Positions 8,430 through 15,944 of a stretch of 22,944 nucleotides of DNA are shown here, one piece after another. The notes under the pieces are model-generated. The model saw only the letters and a list, made by a program, of their open reading frames with translations. It made no database searches and was not told the DNA's origin. Position numbers and translations under genes: made by a program. The stretch covers positions 1-22,944 of the forward strand of contig JADFXO010000023.1 of the NCBI GenBank assembly GCA_015233485.1, written 5' to 3'. How positions within the stretch are numbered: the stretch's first letter is position 1; every line of letters starts with the position of its first letter. Source of the DNA: Nitrospirota bacterium. Its GTDB lineage: Bacteria > Nitrospirota > Thermodesulfovibrionia > Thermodesulfovibrionales > Magnetobacteriaceae.

Positions 8430-8451
8430 ATCATCCATACCTTTGGATGAT
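8430..8451 (-). other. Perfect 8-bp hairpin in the leader of the RmlD-like gene
   Basis: ATCATCCA and TGGATGAT pair perfectly around a 6-base loop. It lies between the promoter candidate at 8492-8521 and the start codon at 8387, so it would be in the 5' untranslated RNA. It could affect mRNA stability or be an operator; nothing in the sequence decides. Confidence 0.35.
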
Positions 8452-8491
8452 CACCCGTTCCATTTTAACCAGCTATCGCATGGAATTGTTG

Positions 8492-8521
8492 AGTATACAG
8501 CATTTCTATCTAAAAAGTCAA
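8492..8521 (-). promoter_or_regulatory. Sigma70-type promoter for the RmlD-like gene
   Basis: On the minus strand, TTGACT (8521-8516) is followed after 18 bases by TATACT (8497-8492); each box is one base from consensus. Transcription would start near 8485 and leave a leader of about 100 bases. The 342-base gap 8388-8729 holds this promoter and the hairpin and otherwise no gene I can support. Confidence 0.5.
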
Positions 8522-8729
8522 GACCTGTTCTACCAAAATCCCACTATTTTCCTAAAATTTTAATCCTGACACATCAAATCTATACTTTTACCCGTTTTAT
8601 CAGATACTTGCGTCTTCGACGCGCCATTTTATGAGGGAACTGCCGTTATTTTACCTGAAATAGCTACTGCCTCAATGTGGCGAAGTGGAACTCTTACCAA
8701 ACAATCGGTACGCCGAGTGATCTAAAAGC

Positions 8730-9392
8730 CTATTTCTCAGCGATTATCAAGGATGTCGAAATAAAGTGTTTGAAAGAAGTATAAAATGGGATGCGGATAT
8801 TAAGATGTTTGTTTAATCTCCATATATATGGTAGAAATGACATGGGGTAAGAGCTGACGCGTTTAAATCCAGCTAAATAAAAAAGCCTTTTCCAGTTATT
8901 TGGATGCAGAACAAATAAGTGAGTATTATCCTGTATATTTTTCTCAAAAGGATACGGAGTAGTTCCGACAAACACACCGCCGCTTTCTAATAAATAATAA
9001 ATATTTTCAATCTCTTTTATTGGGTTTTCCAGATGCTCCAGTACTTCTAAAGCAAATATAATTTTGTATTTATCCTCAGTTTCTCGTACAAATTCACCTA
9101 CTGAAATATTTACAAAATATTCACCTATGGCCCGATTGGTAAACTCCACAATGTCTTTGTCTAATTCAATGCCAGTGTATCGACTAAAGCCACTGTCGAG
9201 TAATATTTTACCAAAAGTACCCAAACCCGAGCCAATTTCCAAGACTTTTGAATCCTTTAAATGGCTCATATGGCATTTTCTAAGCATAAATTGAAATTGT
9301 GCGTAAAGGAATTTTTCTTGCGTCAAAAAGTCAGAATCCTGAAACTTCGCACCATAGTGATCTTTAAAGTAGTTAGTGTAATTAATGTTCAT
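8730..9392 (-). CDS. Class I SAM-dependent methyltransferase
   Basis: The 220-residue protein has methyltransferase motif I as VLEIGSGLGTFG (about residues 49-60), an acidic ribose-binding residue in YTGIELDKDIVEF, motif II/III ALEVLEHLENP, and GGVFVGTTPYPFE after it. This is the Methyltransf_11/23 type often found in glycan loci, where it can methylate a sugar hydroxyl or cap a chain; the substrate is unknown. The ATG at 9392 has no strong Shine-Dalgarno. It starts 19 bases after the stop of the large membrane protein gene, consistent with co-transcription. Confidence 0.82.
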   Translation of the reverse strand: MNINYTNYFKDHYGAKFQDSDFLTQEKFLYAQFQFMLRKCHMSHLKDSKVLEIGSGLGTFGKILLDSGFSRYTGIELDKDIVEFTNRAIGEYFVNISVGEFVRETEDKYKIIFALEVLEHLENPIKEIENIYYLLESGGVFVGTTPYPFEKNIQDNTHLFVLHPNNWKRLFYLAGFKRVSSYPMSFLPYIWRLNKHLNIRIPFYTSFKHFISTSLIIAEK

Positions 9393-9411
9393 TTATATAA
9401 CAAAATCCTTT

Positions 9412-11346
9412 CTACAGTGATCCATATGACAGGGAGATTCTGTTAGGTATATAGAAGCGTGGTAATGAATCAGTTGATGCATATATACCAAAGTCATTAT
9501 ATCCGGCTATCTTCCTAAACCCTAAGCTTTTAATATAATATTGTATACTAGCATGGTCATGGAAAGTACGCTGGAACTTCCAGAGGAAGCCTGTAATCTG
9601 TTTATAGGTATCACTGTCAAATGTATCAATAATATACCGAATATTATATAAATTTAATATGTGGGACACACTCTCCTTGTCACCGTTTTGCATAGCGTTA
9701 TAAACAACATCCTCATAGATGCCAAGACTATCGAAAGCATTAAAATCGGCTTTTCCACATAAACACAAAATTGGTGATGGTCCAAAATAGACGCCACTCA
9801 TAGTCCCTTTAATTATAGAATAAGATGTCGTAGAAAATGGGAAAGTTGAATATTTCCCATCATATCTCATATCGCCTATTCTTGACAGTGCACCTAAATA
9901 TTCATCGGTAAATTCATTTGGAAGTTTTAAACTATCTGTAGGCCACACTGGATATTGCGTAAAAATCTTGCCGGTATATACCGTATAAGCACTAAATATA
10001 AAAAGGATCGCAAAGATCATATTAAAGATATTTTTATTCAAGTTTGAGATTTTATTATAAATATAATTTATCGAAAATGCTATATTCAAGGCATATATAA
10101 AGACAAACACATAACCAAATTTGCCTGTAATTGTTCTATACATCCTTGCGAAAGGTACATACAGGAAAAACAATTCATAAACTTTACTTACTATCATGTT
10201 GATATTTGGCGTCATTACCAGAAGGATAAGAATAAATAATAACAACAATATATAATATAATTTTTTGTCATTACAAGAAGAATATCTCGGCGTTGAACTA
10301 ATTGCGATTCCCATAATTACAGTAAAGGGATAAAATAGAAATACGGGTAAGGCATATGGTAGGACATCAAGAGATAGCAACGCCTTATAAAATGTACTTC
10401 CTTTGTAAAGGCCACTTTGTACCTGACATAAAATGTTTAAATAAAATCGCGTAACGTCCATGTAGCTTGCGAAGACATTCATAGAAGTACTGCGGGGATC
10501 TTCATGCAAAATATTGTTAAGAGCTGAGCTTGCGGCTACTGCGCTGTGTAATTCAGGTAGAAGATGAAACGCATGTAGCCCACAGAATAATAACAGAAAC
10601 AGGGTACAAGAACATAAGAAAGTCTTAAAATGATTCAAACCATGTTTATAAAAGTAATAAATAAAGGTGAAAGAGCCAATAAAAATAACATATGCGCTTA
10701 ACCAGGGCACTGTGGCATATGAAAAATTAACCGAAAATAAAGTGCTAATGAGTAAAGCATATATAATGTATCGAAATTTCATTGTATGGATATACTTAAG
10801 AAATAAATAAAAAATAAAATTATAAATGCAGTATCCATAAATGCTATATGCAGCTCTATAAAAAGCATCGTTGGCTATAATAGGTGACGTCGCGTAGAAG
10901 AACCCCGCTATAGAAGACGCCGTATATAAGTTCTTATTATCTACGTTATCCCCATTGTTTATTTTGACGTTATTTGATAGCAACTCAAATGTAGACAGAT
11001 ATGTCGAATAGTACAGGCCGCTTAATAACAATCCGTTGATACAACAGTTTAAATAATATGCGCTATCAATCATCAATAATTTTATAAATCTCAATAACAA
11101 CAAAAAAGGTATCATCATTTGGTTGGGGATCTCGCTACCAACCGCCGAAATCGAATTATATGAATATAATGCAAGATTCTGCCATGCTGCGGGATCAAAA
11201 ATATATAAACGACTAGAATCTCCGCCTAAATCTATTTCATTATTATGAAACCAAAAGAACGGAACTATAAAGAGGGTCAGCAATATAATCAATTGTATAA
11301 GTTTCTGATTCCCCAGAACTCTATCTAATAAATACTTTGAATCCAT
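9412..11346 (-). CDS. Large multi-spanning membrane protein, YfhO/GT-C-like
   Basis: The 644-residue protein has roughly a dozen hydrophobic segments over the first about 460 residues, the first at residues 17-33. It ends in a soluble domain of about 170 residues. After the first segment comes an acidic loop (NEIDLGGDSSRLYIFDP), the place where GT-C glycosyltransferases carry their catalytic acid. The C-terminal ILNLYNIRYIIDT resembles the YfhO family. GT-C enzymes use lipid-phosphate sugars on the outer face of the membrane, so it may add a side-branch sugar, or polymerise or tailor the glycan; this is inference from fold type only. AGGGTGAG directly precedes the ATG at 11346. It could instead be a Wzy-like polymerase. 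Confidence 0.7.
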   Translation of the reverse strand: MDSKYLLDRVLGNQKLIQLIILLTLFIVPFFWFHNNEIDLGGDSSRLYIFDPAAWQNLALYSYNSISAVGSEIPNQMMIPFLLLLRFIKLLMIDSAYYLNCCINGLLLSGLYYSTYLSTFELLSNNVKINNGDNVDNKNLYTASSIAGFFYATSPIIANDAFYRAAYSIYGYCIYNFIFYLFLKYIHTMKFRYIIYALLISTLFSVNFSYATVPWLSAYVIFIGSFTFIYYFYKHGLNHFKTFLCSCTLFLLLFCGLHAFHLLPELHSAVAASSALNNILHEDPRSTSMNVFASYMDVTRFYLNILCQVQSGLYKGSTFYKALLSLDVLPYALPVFLFYPFTVIMGIAISSTPRYSSCNDKKLYYILLLLFILILLVMTPNINMIVSKVYELFFLYVPFARMYRTITGKFGYVFVFIYALNIAFSINYIYNKISNLNKNIFNMIFAILFIFSAYTVYTGKIFTQYPVWPTDSLKLPNEFTDEYLGALSRIGDMRYDGKYSTFPFSTTSYSIIKGTMSGVYFGPSPILCLCGKADFNAFDSLGIYEDVVYNAMQNGDKESVSHILNLYNIRYIIDTFDSDTYKQITGFLWKFQRTFHDHASIQYYIKSLGFRKIAGYNDFGIYASTDSLPRFYIPNRISLSYGSL

Positions 11347-11580
11347 CTCACCCTGTGCATTTTAAATGTACCATTTAGCGTTATCTTCATAAGTAAATAA
11401 TTTATCAAATCTGTTTTGCCTGTGATGTTATTAAGGAGTACGTATGTATGAAGACATAATTGCCTCCAAACCGCTTTACCATGCGGCTTGGTAGTCATCT
11501 TACTTATGTACTTATTAATAACTTATGCTCCTCAATATTATGTTATTAAAGGGCAAGAGATATAACATCTTTTCTGTCAT

Positions 11581-12327
11581 TTAGAGAAACCCTTTTATTA
11601 AATCTAACCAGTGACGACATCCGTCTTTATTTAAATGCAACCCATCGTCTGAATATTTGTCACTCAGATTTTCATTGGCATCCAAAAACTCTGTATATAA
11701 ATCTATATACTTAACATTTATATTATTAATATTTTTTACCAACGATTCCAACTCCTTATTATCTTCTACAATATACTTGTTACCCATATTATCACTAAAA
11801 TTTATACTCTTAGGTGCTTTTTGCGTAGTAACCGGCAATATACTTTGTATATAAATTTTTGTGTAATGTGAATTACGTATCAGGTTATCTATTATTCTTG
11901 GGTAGTTAGTCATTACATCACTGTTTTGCCCGTTATAAATATCATTAATCCCCACCATAATAAATATTTTCTTTGGTTTTAATCTTATGACTCCATCTAA
12001 TCGCGATAATACACCACCTGATGGATCGCTAAGAATACCGTAGTCTAAAACATTTAAACCCGGAAGCAACTGATCCCATTTACACAAATGGGTTATGCTG
12101 TCTCCAAGAAAGATTATCCTATCGCTAACATTATCAAAATTTTGTGATCCTTCTACTTTTGTGCAACTTACGTTTACCAACAGCAACAGAGTAATAATAA
12201 ACACAGTTAAATTTTTGCAAATTTTTCTTCTGGTTACGCCATTAATTAGGTTTGATTTTTCTCGATCACACATTATTGCTGAACTGATTTCATTCACCCA
12301 CTTTATATTGTTGTCCATTGTTACCAT
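11581..12327 (-). CDS. Membrane-anchored SGNH/GDSL hydrolase
   Basis: The 248-residue protein has the SGNH blocks: FLGDSIT with nucleophile Ser77, the GIND block at residues 126-129, and DDGLHLN with Asp228 and His231 completing the triad. Family members hydrolyse acetyl or acyl esters, often on polysaccharides. About 37 mostly polar residues precede a hydrophobic stretch (TVFIITLLLLVNVSC, residues 41-55), so it is a signal anchor or lipoprotein facing outward. The lipobox-like NVSC has Asn at -3 and is not canonical. AGGAG lies 6 bases before the ATG at 12327, supporting the long N-terminus. A later start at the Met of MCDREKS (residue 19) would give a more usual signal length. A miniature transposon ends 54 bases upstream. 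Confidence 0.8.
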   Translation of the reverse strand: MVTMDNNIKWVNEISSAIMCDREKSNLINGVTRRKICKNLTVFIITLLLLVNVSCTKVEGSQNFDNVSDRIIFLGDSITHLCKWDQLLPGLNVLDYGILSDPSGGVLSRLDGVIRLKPKKIFIMVGINDIYNGQNSDVMTNYPRIIDNLIRNSHYTKIYIQSILPVTTQKAPKSINFSDNMGNKYIVEDNKELESLVKNINNINVKYIDLYTEFLDANENLSDKYSDDGLHLNKDGCRHWLDLIKGFL

Positions 12328-12381
12328 GCTGTCTCCTCTTAGCTTTCATAGGGCTGTTTTTGGTGAAAATACATATTTCTC

Positions 12382-12562
12382 GTAACCGTTCACCCAGTAA
12401 AGTGCTTGATTTATAAGGATAATTTTTCTGTAGAGATTGGATTGCCAACAACGTTATTTGGCATAACTATATGATTTTAAAGACTTTTTTGGTTTTGGGG
12501 TATATTTTGATATAAACAAATTATCCTTAATAATCAAGGGGTTAAGGTGGGTGAACGGTTAC
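12382..12562. mobile_element. IS66-type miniature inverted-repeat element, copy B (181 bp)
   Basis: The ends are perfect 15-bp inverted repeats (GTAACCGTTCACCCA and its complement) with looser symmetry to about 40 bp. The flanks are an identical 8-bp direct repeat, TATTTCTC, at 12374-12381 and 12563-12570. By hand alignment it is about 88% identical to copy A at 1354-1533, with one single-base length difference. It contains no gene. The intact ends and clean target duplication indicate a real transposition event into the upstream region of the SGNH hydrolase gene. Confidence 0.92.
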
Positions 12563-12633
12563 TATTTCTCACTCCACGACATTTCTAACTGTCTTGCACA
12601 ACAAGGAATCGTTAATTTACCTATAGTCCGTCA

Positions 12634-12699
12634 TTCCGGCTTGTCCGGAATCTGCCTCTGCATATCCTCACAAGCCAAATAAGATTCCGGACAAGCCGG
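12634..12699. repeat. Dispersed-type palindromic repeat (CCGGCTTGTCCGG)
   Basis: Arms at 12634-12653 and 12682-12699 are complementary over 18 bases around a 28-base loop. The sequence, GTCATTCCGGCTTGTCCGG followed by AATCT, looks like the intergenic palindromes that occur in many copies in some genomes. Only one copy is in this window, so its dispersed nature is from general knowledge. It could form a strong RNA hairpin. Confidence 0.55.
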
Positions 12700-12743
12700 G
12701 TGGATACCATCTTTTGCCCTGGAGAGAGTACATGTCTACATAC

Positions 12744-12972
12744 TCACGTACTCCTTAGTAATAAGAAACTACCCTCAATTAGCACCCATCTTTCTTCAGC
12801 AGATGATGGCTGCAGCGAGATGAATGAGGGCCTCGTAGCTATCGACATACTTTTCATATCGGACAAAGAGTTTACTGAAGTGGTTTCACCGTGCCTGGGC
12901 GAGCACCCAGCGGCAATTCTTTGGGTGATGCCCACGCTTGTCCTTTTTCCTGCTCACTCTTGGGATATACTG
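12744..12972 (-). pseudogene. C-terminal relic of an IS5-type transposase
   Basis: One minus-strand frame, interrupted by a stop, reads VSRKKDKRGHHPKNCRWV, then NHFSKLFVRYEKYVDSYEA, then LIHLAAAIIC and a stop. This resembles the end of IS5-family DDE transposases, where RRWVVERT, FRRI-VR-EK, and Y-A---LACA-I occur in the same order. The catalytic Glu of the usual W-VER is lost, and a stop replaces the following Trp. Nothing upstream is recognisable. The long plus-strand frame across this place (12700-13068) is an antisense shadow. The stretch 12328-13105 thus holds only mobile-element material. Confidence 0.6.
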
Positions 12973-13105
12973 TACTGGATCTCATGTTGGACAGATTCGC
13001 CTCATGCACATTTACGTGCTTCACCATTTCTTTGCACGTCACTATCCTCTGCATATAACGAGGAATAGACTCATTTAAAAAAATTCTCTAAACATACCCA
13101 TACGT

Positions 13106-13705
13106 CTACCTTGTGTATTTAATTTTAGCAGGCACACCAGCGGCAACGGAAAAAGGGGGAATAGATTTGGTAACAAGCGAACCAGCTCCAACGACAGAAC
13201 CTCTCCCAATAGTAACACCCTTAAGCACTATCACATTTGCGCCAAGCCAGCAATCATCTTCTATTATTATACTTTTTGCAGTACGCTGCTCTTCTCCATA
13301 GTCATATTGGTCTTTGATATATAGATTTCTATCCGAGAAAATATGGTTAAAGTCTACAAAGAAACAACGCGGTGCTATAAAACATTTACGACCAATCGTT
13401 ATTTCCTTTATGGCCATTATCGTGGTATTGTTAGCGATGCTCGTATGGCTGCCAATAGTTACTGTCCCACCGATTCCATCAAAGACGCAGTTTTCTGCTA
13501 TAGTGACGTTGTCCCCTATTGACATATTGGGAGCATGGAGGCTAACATTCTTCCCTATCGATACATTAGCGCCAAGGTAGCTAAATTTATAAAAAATCCG
13601 GTAAAGCAAAGACCTGATACGTGGGCAAAACACATGTGCCCAAAATAAACTAAGACATCTGAAGAACCCATATTTCTTTATCTGCCGACACAGGCTCTCC
13701 ACCAT
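13106..13705 (-). CDS. Hexapeptide-repeat (LbH) acyltransferase
   Basis: The protein has 199 residues. The N-terminal part is basic and aromatic (KKYGFFRCLSLFWAHVFCPR). From about residue 50 a left-handed beta-helix follows, with repeats such as VSIGKNVSL, MSIGDNVTI, VTIGSHTSI, ITIGRKCFI and VTIGRGSVVGAGSLVTKSI. A histidine in VDFNHIFSD is placed as in the catalytic loop of xenobiotic/maltose O-acetyltransferases, and it ends AGVPAKI. It probably O- or N-acetylates a sugar. I chose ATG at 13705, preceded by GGAGGG, over ATG 13717; the truncated relative at 15506 begins at the equivalent place. It shares a 111-bp identical block with that copy. Confidence 0.86.
   Translation of the reverse strand: MVESLCRQIKKYGFFRCLSLFWAHVFCPRIRSLLYRIFYKFSYLGANVSIGKNVSLHAPNMSIGDNVTIAENCVFDGIGGTVTIGSHTSIANNTTIMAIKEITIGRKCFIAPRCFFVDFNHIFSDRNLYIKDQYDYGEEQRTAKSIIIEDDCWLGANVIVLKGVTIGRGSVVGAGSLVTKSIPPFSVAAGVPAKIKYTR
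13575..13685. repeat. 111-bp perfect direct repeat, copy 1
   Basis: This block is base-for-base identical to 15376-15486 by eye. It lies in the 5' part of the acyltransferase gene. Immediately outside it the two copies differ at many positions though they remain alignable, so identity has sharp edges. This pattern suggests recent gene conversion between older duplicates. Confidence 0.85.
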
Positions 13706-13727
13706 GACCCTCCACATAGAATCTTTA

Positions 13728-14525
13728 TCATTTATGAACTAAAGTCCTCCTCATCCTTAATATGAGGGCATCTCCCTGATTAATCTTCCGTATGGGAATG
13801 CGCCTTACTAAAGAGAACGTTAACTTTCTCATAGCTACGATGAATTTTAGTATTTTTAAACCGTCTTCCCCGTTATCTTTCCTATGATCGGGTGCAGAAA
13901 ACGAGGCTTTGACGTCACACGGAAATCTACAATTAGGAAACGCTCGCAAATAATCATCCACTGTGTAGTTACCCCCCTCATTTATGCTGGTTAGCCTAAT
14001 GGTAACTCTGCGAGGGAGCATGCTCGCTATCATTTTACTCAGCTTGTAAGCAGGATTAGAGCCATTAGGTTCTACAACCCAAACTATACCACCGTCACGA
14101 AGCCAAAGGGAAATATTCTTAATAACAGTGTTAATATTTGGGAAACGGTGCAACATAAAAAAAACCGCGATTGCATCAAAACTCTTTTCCTCAAAGCAAT
14201 TAGGAGCTTCAACATCACCAACAATACATGCATAATTTTCCTCATCTTCATTCATTTTTCTATTTAAGGCAATCATATTATTAGAAATACCAACATCCAC
14301 GACTTTGGCATTTCTTCGGGACAGAGCAACTCCCAACTCACCTGTCCCGCATCCTAGTTATAGTATGCGAATACCATCAAGGTTAGCACTAATATCAAGG
14401 ATTTTCGACAAAGTTTCCATCGTCACATGTTGCTGGTCTTCACCCCAAAAACGCTTACCGTTAGAGGCCACCTCATCAAAAAATAATTTTTCGCTGATCT
14501 TATCCTGTTTCTTCATCTTAGCCAT
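13728..14525 (-). pseudogene. SAM-dependent methyltransferase broken by one stop codon
   Basis: From the ATG at 14525 (GGGAGG 7 bases upstream) the frame is open to 14361. It then meets TAA at 14358-14360 and continues in the same frame to 13728, about 265 codons in all. The stop falls in motif I: DGIRIL-stop-LGCGTGELG, where the family has an acidic residue before LGCGTG. After it come VVDVGISNNMI, DAIAVFFMLHRFPN and GGIVWVVEPNG, so the rest is well preserved. A single G-to-T change of a GAA codon would explain the stop. Downstream restart at a TTG near 14336 would lack the SAM site. It is either a recent pseudogene or a sequencing error; the intact methyltransferase just upstream (14559-15293) is not a close copy. 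Confidence 0.82.
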
Positions 14526-14558
14526 ATATAGACCTCCCAAAAGTTATTATTAACACTT

Positions 14559-15293
14559 CTAAAAAGCGTTCGTTGAGCCTACAATCATTAAATGAGGAGC
14601 TAAAATACGGAACCGATCTGCTTTTATCTCCTCCCTCTTTATCCTAAAATATTTAATAAACCAAGGCCTCCTTCTGATTAAATTCATGCAAATAAGATCT
14701 AGTATATAGACAGTATTAGTCTTTATAAATATATCAATATTGATTAAACTGTTGTTTTCAAAAACACCTACCAATTCCGCCACAGTAAATCTTGACAAAA
14801 CATCCATGTCTTTATATTTAGGATATAAATTCCTACCATATCGTATTATGGGACTGTCTTCTACTATCTCATGAATTATAAAAATACCCGCCGGTTTCAA
14901 AACTCTTACCATTTCACTACATAATTTCTTATAATCACTCGCATGATGTAAAACATTCACACATGTAATAAGATCAAATGAATTATCCTCATATGGCAGT
15001 CCATCCGGCTGGGCTACTTTTCGTACTGATCCATATTGTGAAGCAATATCAAATTTACGGTCATCAATGTCGACACCATAGCAGTTCCAGCCATTCTTAA
15101 AAAATAACTTCATTAAATTGCCATCATAACAACCAACATCAAGAACTTTTCTCGTTTCAAATATTCTAATCATAGAGATGGCAATATCTATGATTTGATC
15201 GTATGTAAAGTAGTCAATCTTATTAAGACCACTTCTAATCGTATTTAAGTCAGAGCTCTTATCAAGGAGAGTCATTAGGTCGTTTATTAACAT
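14559..15293 (-). CDS. Class I SAM-dependent methyltransferase
   Basis: The 244-residue protein has motif I as VLDVGCYDGNLMKLF, then YGVDIDDRKFDIA, motif II SFDLITCVNVLHHASD and VRVLKPAGIFIIHE. This is the Methyltransf_11 type, methylating small molecules or sugars; the substrate is unknown. The C-terminal 80 residues are basic and hydrophobic (DLICMNLIRRRPWFIKYF) and may lie against a membrane. I chose ATG at 15293 with AAGG 7 bases upstream over the TTG at 15296. It is flanked by the truncated acyltransferase copy and the broken methyltransferase, so it appears to be the intact gene of a duplicated, decaying block. Confidence 0.84.
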   Translation of the reverse strand: MLINDLMTLLDKSSDLNTIRSGLNKIDYFTYDQIIDIAISMIRIFETRKVLDVGCYDGNLMKLFFKNGWNCYGVDIDDRKFDIASQYGSVRKVAQPDGLPYEDNSFDLITCVNVLHHASDYKKLCSEMVRVLKPAGIFIIHEIVEDSPIIRYGRNLYPKYKDMDVLSRFTVAELVGVFENNSLINIDIFIKTNTVYILDLICMNLIRRRPWFIKYFRIKREEIKADRFRILAPHLMIVGSTNAF

Positions 15294-15311
15294 CAAGCTG
15301 CCTTCCGAACA

Positions 15312-15506
15312 TCATAGCCAATTATAATTGGGAGCGTGAAGAGTAACGCTCTTCCCTATTAATACATTGGCGCCTAGGTAGCTAAATTTATAAAAAATCC
15401 GGTAAAGCAAAGACCTGATACGTGGGCAAAACACATGTGCCCAAAATAAACTAAGACATCTGAAGAACCCATATTTCTTTATCTGCAGGAACACTCTCTC
15501 CATCAA
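15312..15506 (-). pseudogene. Truncated 5' copy of the LbH acyltransferase
   Basis: The 64-codon frame starts MMERVFLQIKKYGFF and follows the intact acyltransferase (13106-13705) residue for residue through SYLGANVLIGKSVTLHAPN. It then breaks into YNWL and stops, before almost all of the beta-helix. It contains the second 111-bp identical block, 15376-15486. The stop is 18 bases before the methyltransferase start at 15293. It is too short to be an enzyme, and is best read as the upstream remnant of a tandem duplication or of a recombination that brought in the two methyltransferase genes. Confidence 0.85.
15376..15486. repeat. 111-bp perfect direct repeat, copy 2
   Basis: Identical to 13575-13685 in the same orientation, inside the truncated acyltransferase copy. 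The repeats are 1801 bases apart and bracket the two methyltransferase genes, so recombination between them would delete that block. Confidence 0.85.
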
Positions 15507-15573
15507 TGCACATCCACTATCATATAATATACCTATTCGCCGAACTTGTATAAGGGAACAATTTCTATAACAT

Positions 15574-15617
15574 CGTTTGTCGAGGTGCGCTAACAGGCTT
15601 ACACCTCAGGGCAAACG
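15574..15617. other. Two-part stem-loop upstream of the truncated acyltransferase
   Basis: CGTTTG pairs with CAAACG and GAGGTG with CACCTC, separated by a small internal loop, around a 14-base apical loop. It lies 68 bases upstream of the minus-strand start at 15506. It could be a terminator of earlier transcription or a leader structure, but no T-run follows. The rest of the gap 15507-15944 holds the small repeat at 15688-15714 and no gene I can support. Confidence 0.3.
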
Positions 15618-15687
15618 CGGCATATGCGTATTGCTCTCATACCAAGTTCAGACCATTGCAAAAACAGCAGTCAAATGTAATAAATCC

Positions 15688-15714
15688 GCCATTCCTGCGA
15701 AAGCAGAAATCCAG
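15688..15714. repeat. Small dispersed-type hairpin repeat (CTGC-GAAA-GCAG)
   Basis: GCCATTCCTGCGAAAGCAG followed by AAATCCAG matches the form of a widespread intergenic repeat that, when translated, gives the spurious peptide VIPAKAGIQ; here it reads AIPAKAEIQ. The hairpin is CTGC with a GAAA tetraloop. A translated frame over it at 15577-15798 is not a gene. Confidence 0.5.
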
Positions 15715-15944
15715 TTCTTATGTCAAAAAAAAAACGTAACGACTTTTTTTGGCCATTTAGTCTGCCGAGTCGTTCATTTCGGGGAAGATGAGGCATAAAT
15801 TCTTACCCTTAAAAGACTTGATTCCTGCTTCCAAAGAAATTACAGACAAAGAAACGATGCATCCCTATCATAGTGCGTTTGCACTGGCTTATACCTTATA
15901 TTTCTTTACTTTCTCTTACACAACTATATACTCTGTCCGCATGT

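Noticed and set aside
8443..8634. 63-codon plus-strand open frame
   Set aside because: It covers the minus-strand promoter and hairpin region, begins inside the hairpin and has no protein-like motif.
11347..11580. AT-rich inverted repeats between the SGNH gene and the large membrane protein gene
   Set aside because: Arms such as TTAATAAC/GTTATTAA are short and made only of common AT-rich words, so chance is likely.
12700..13068. 122-codon plus-strand open frame
   Set aside because: It is antisense to the IS5-type relic, starts inside the palindromic repeat region and has no recognisable motif.
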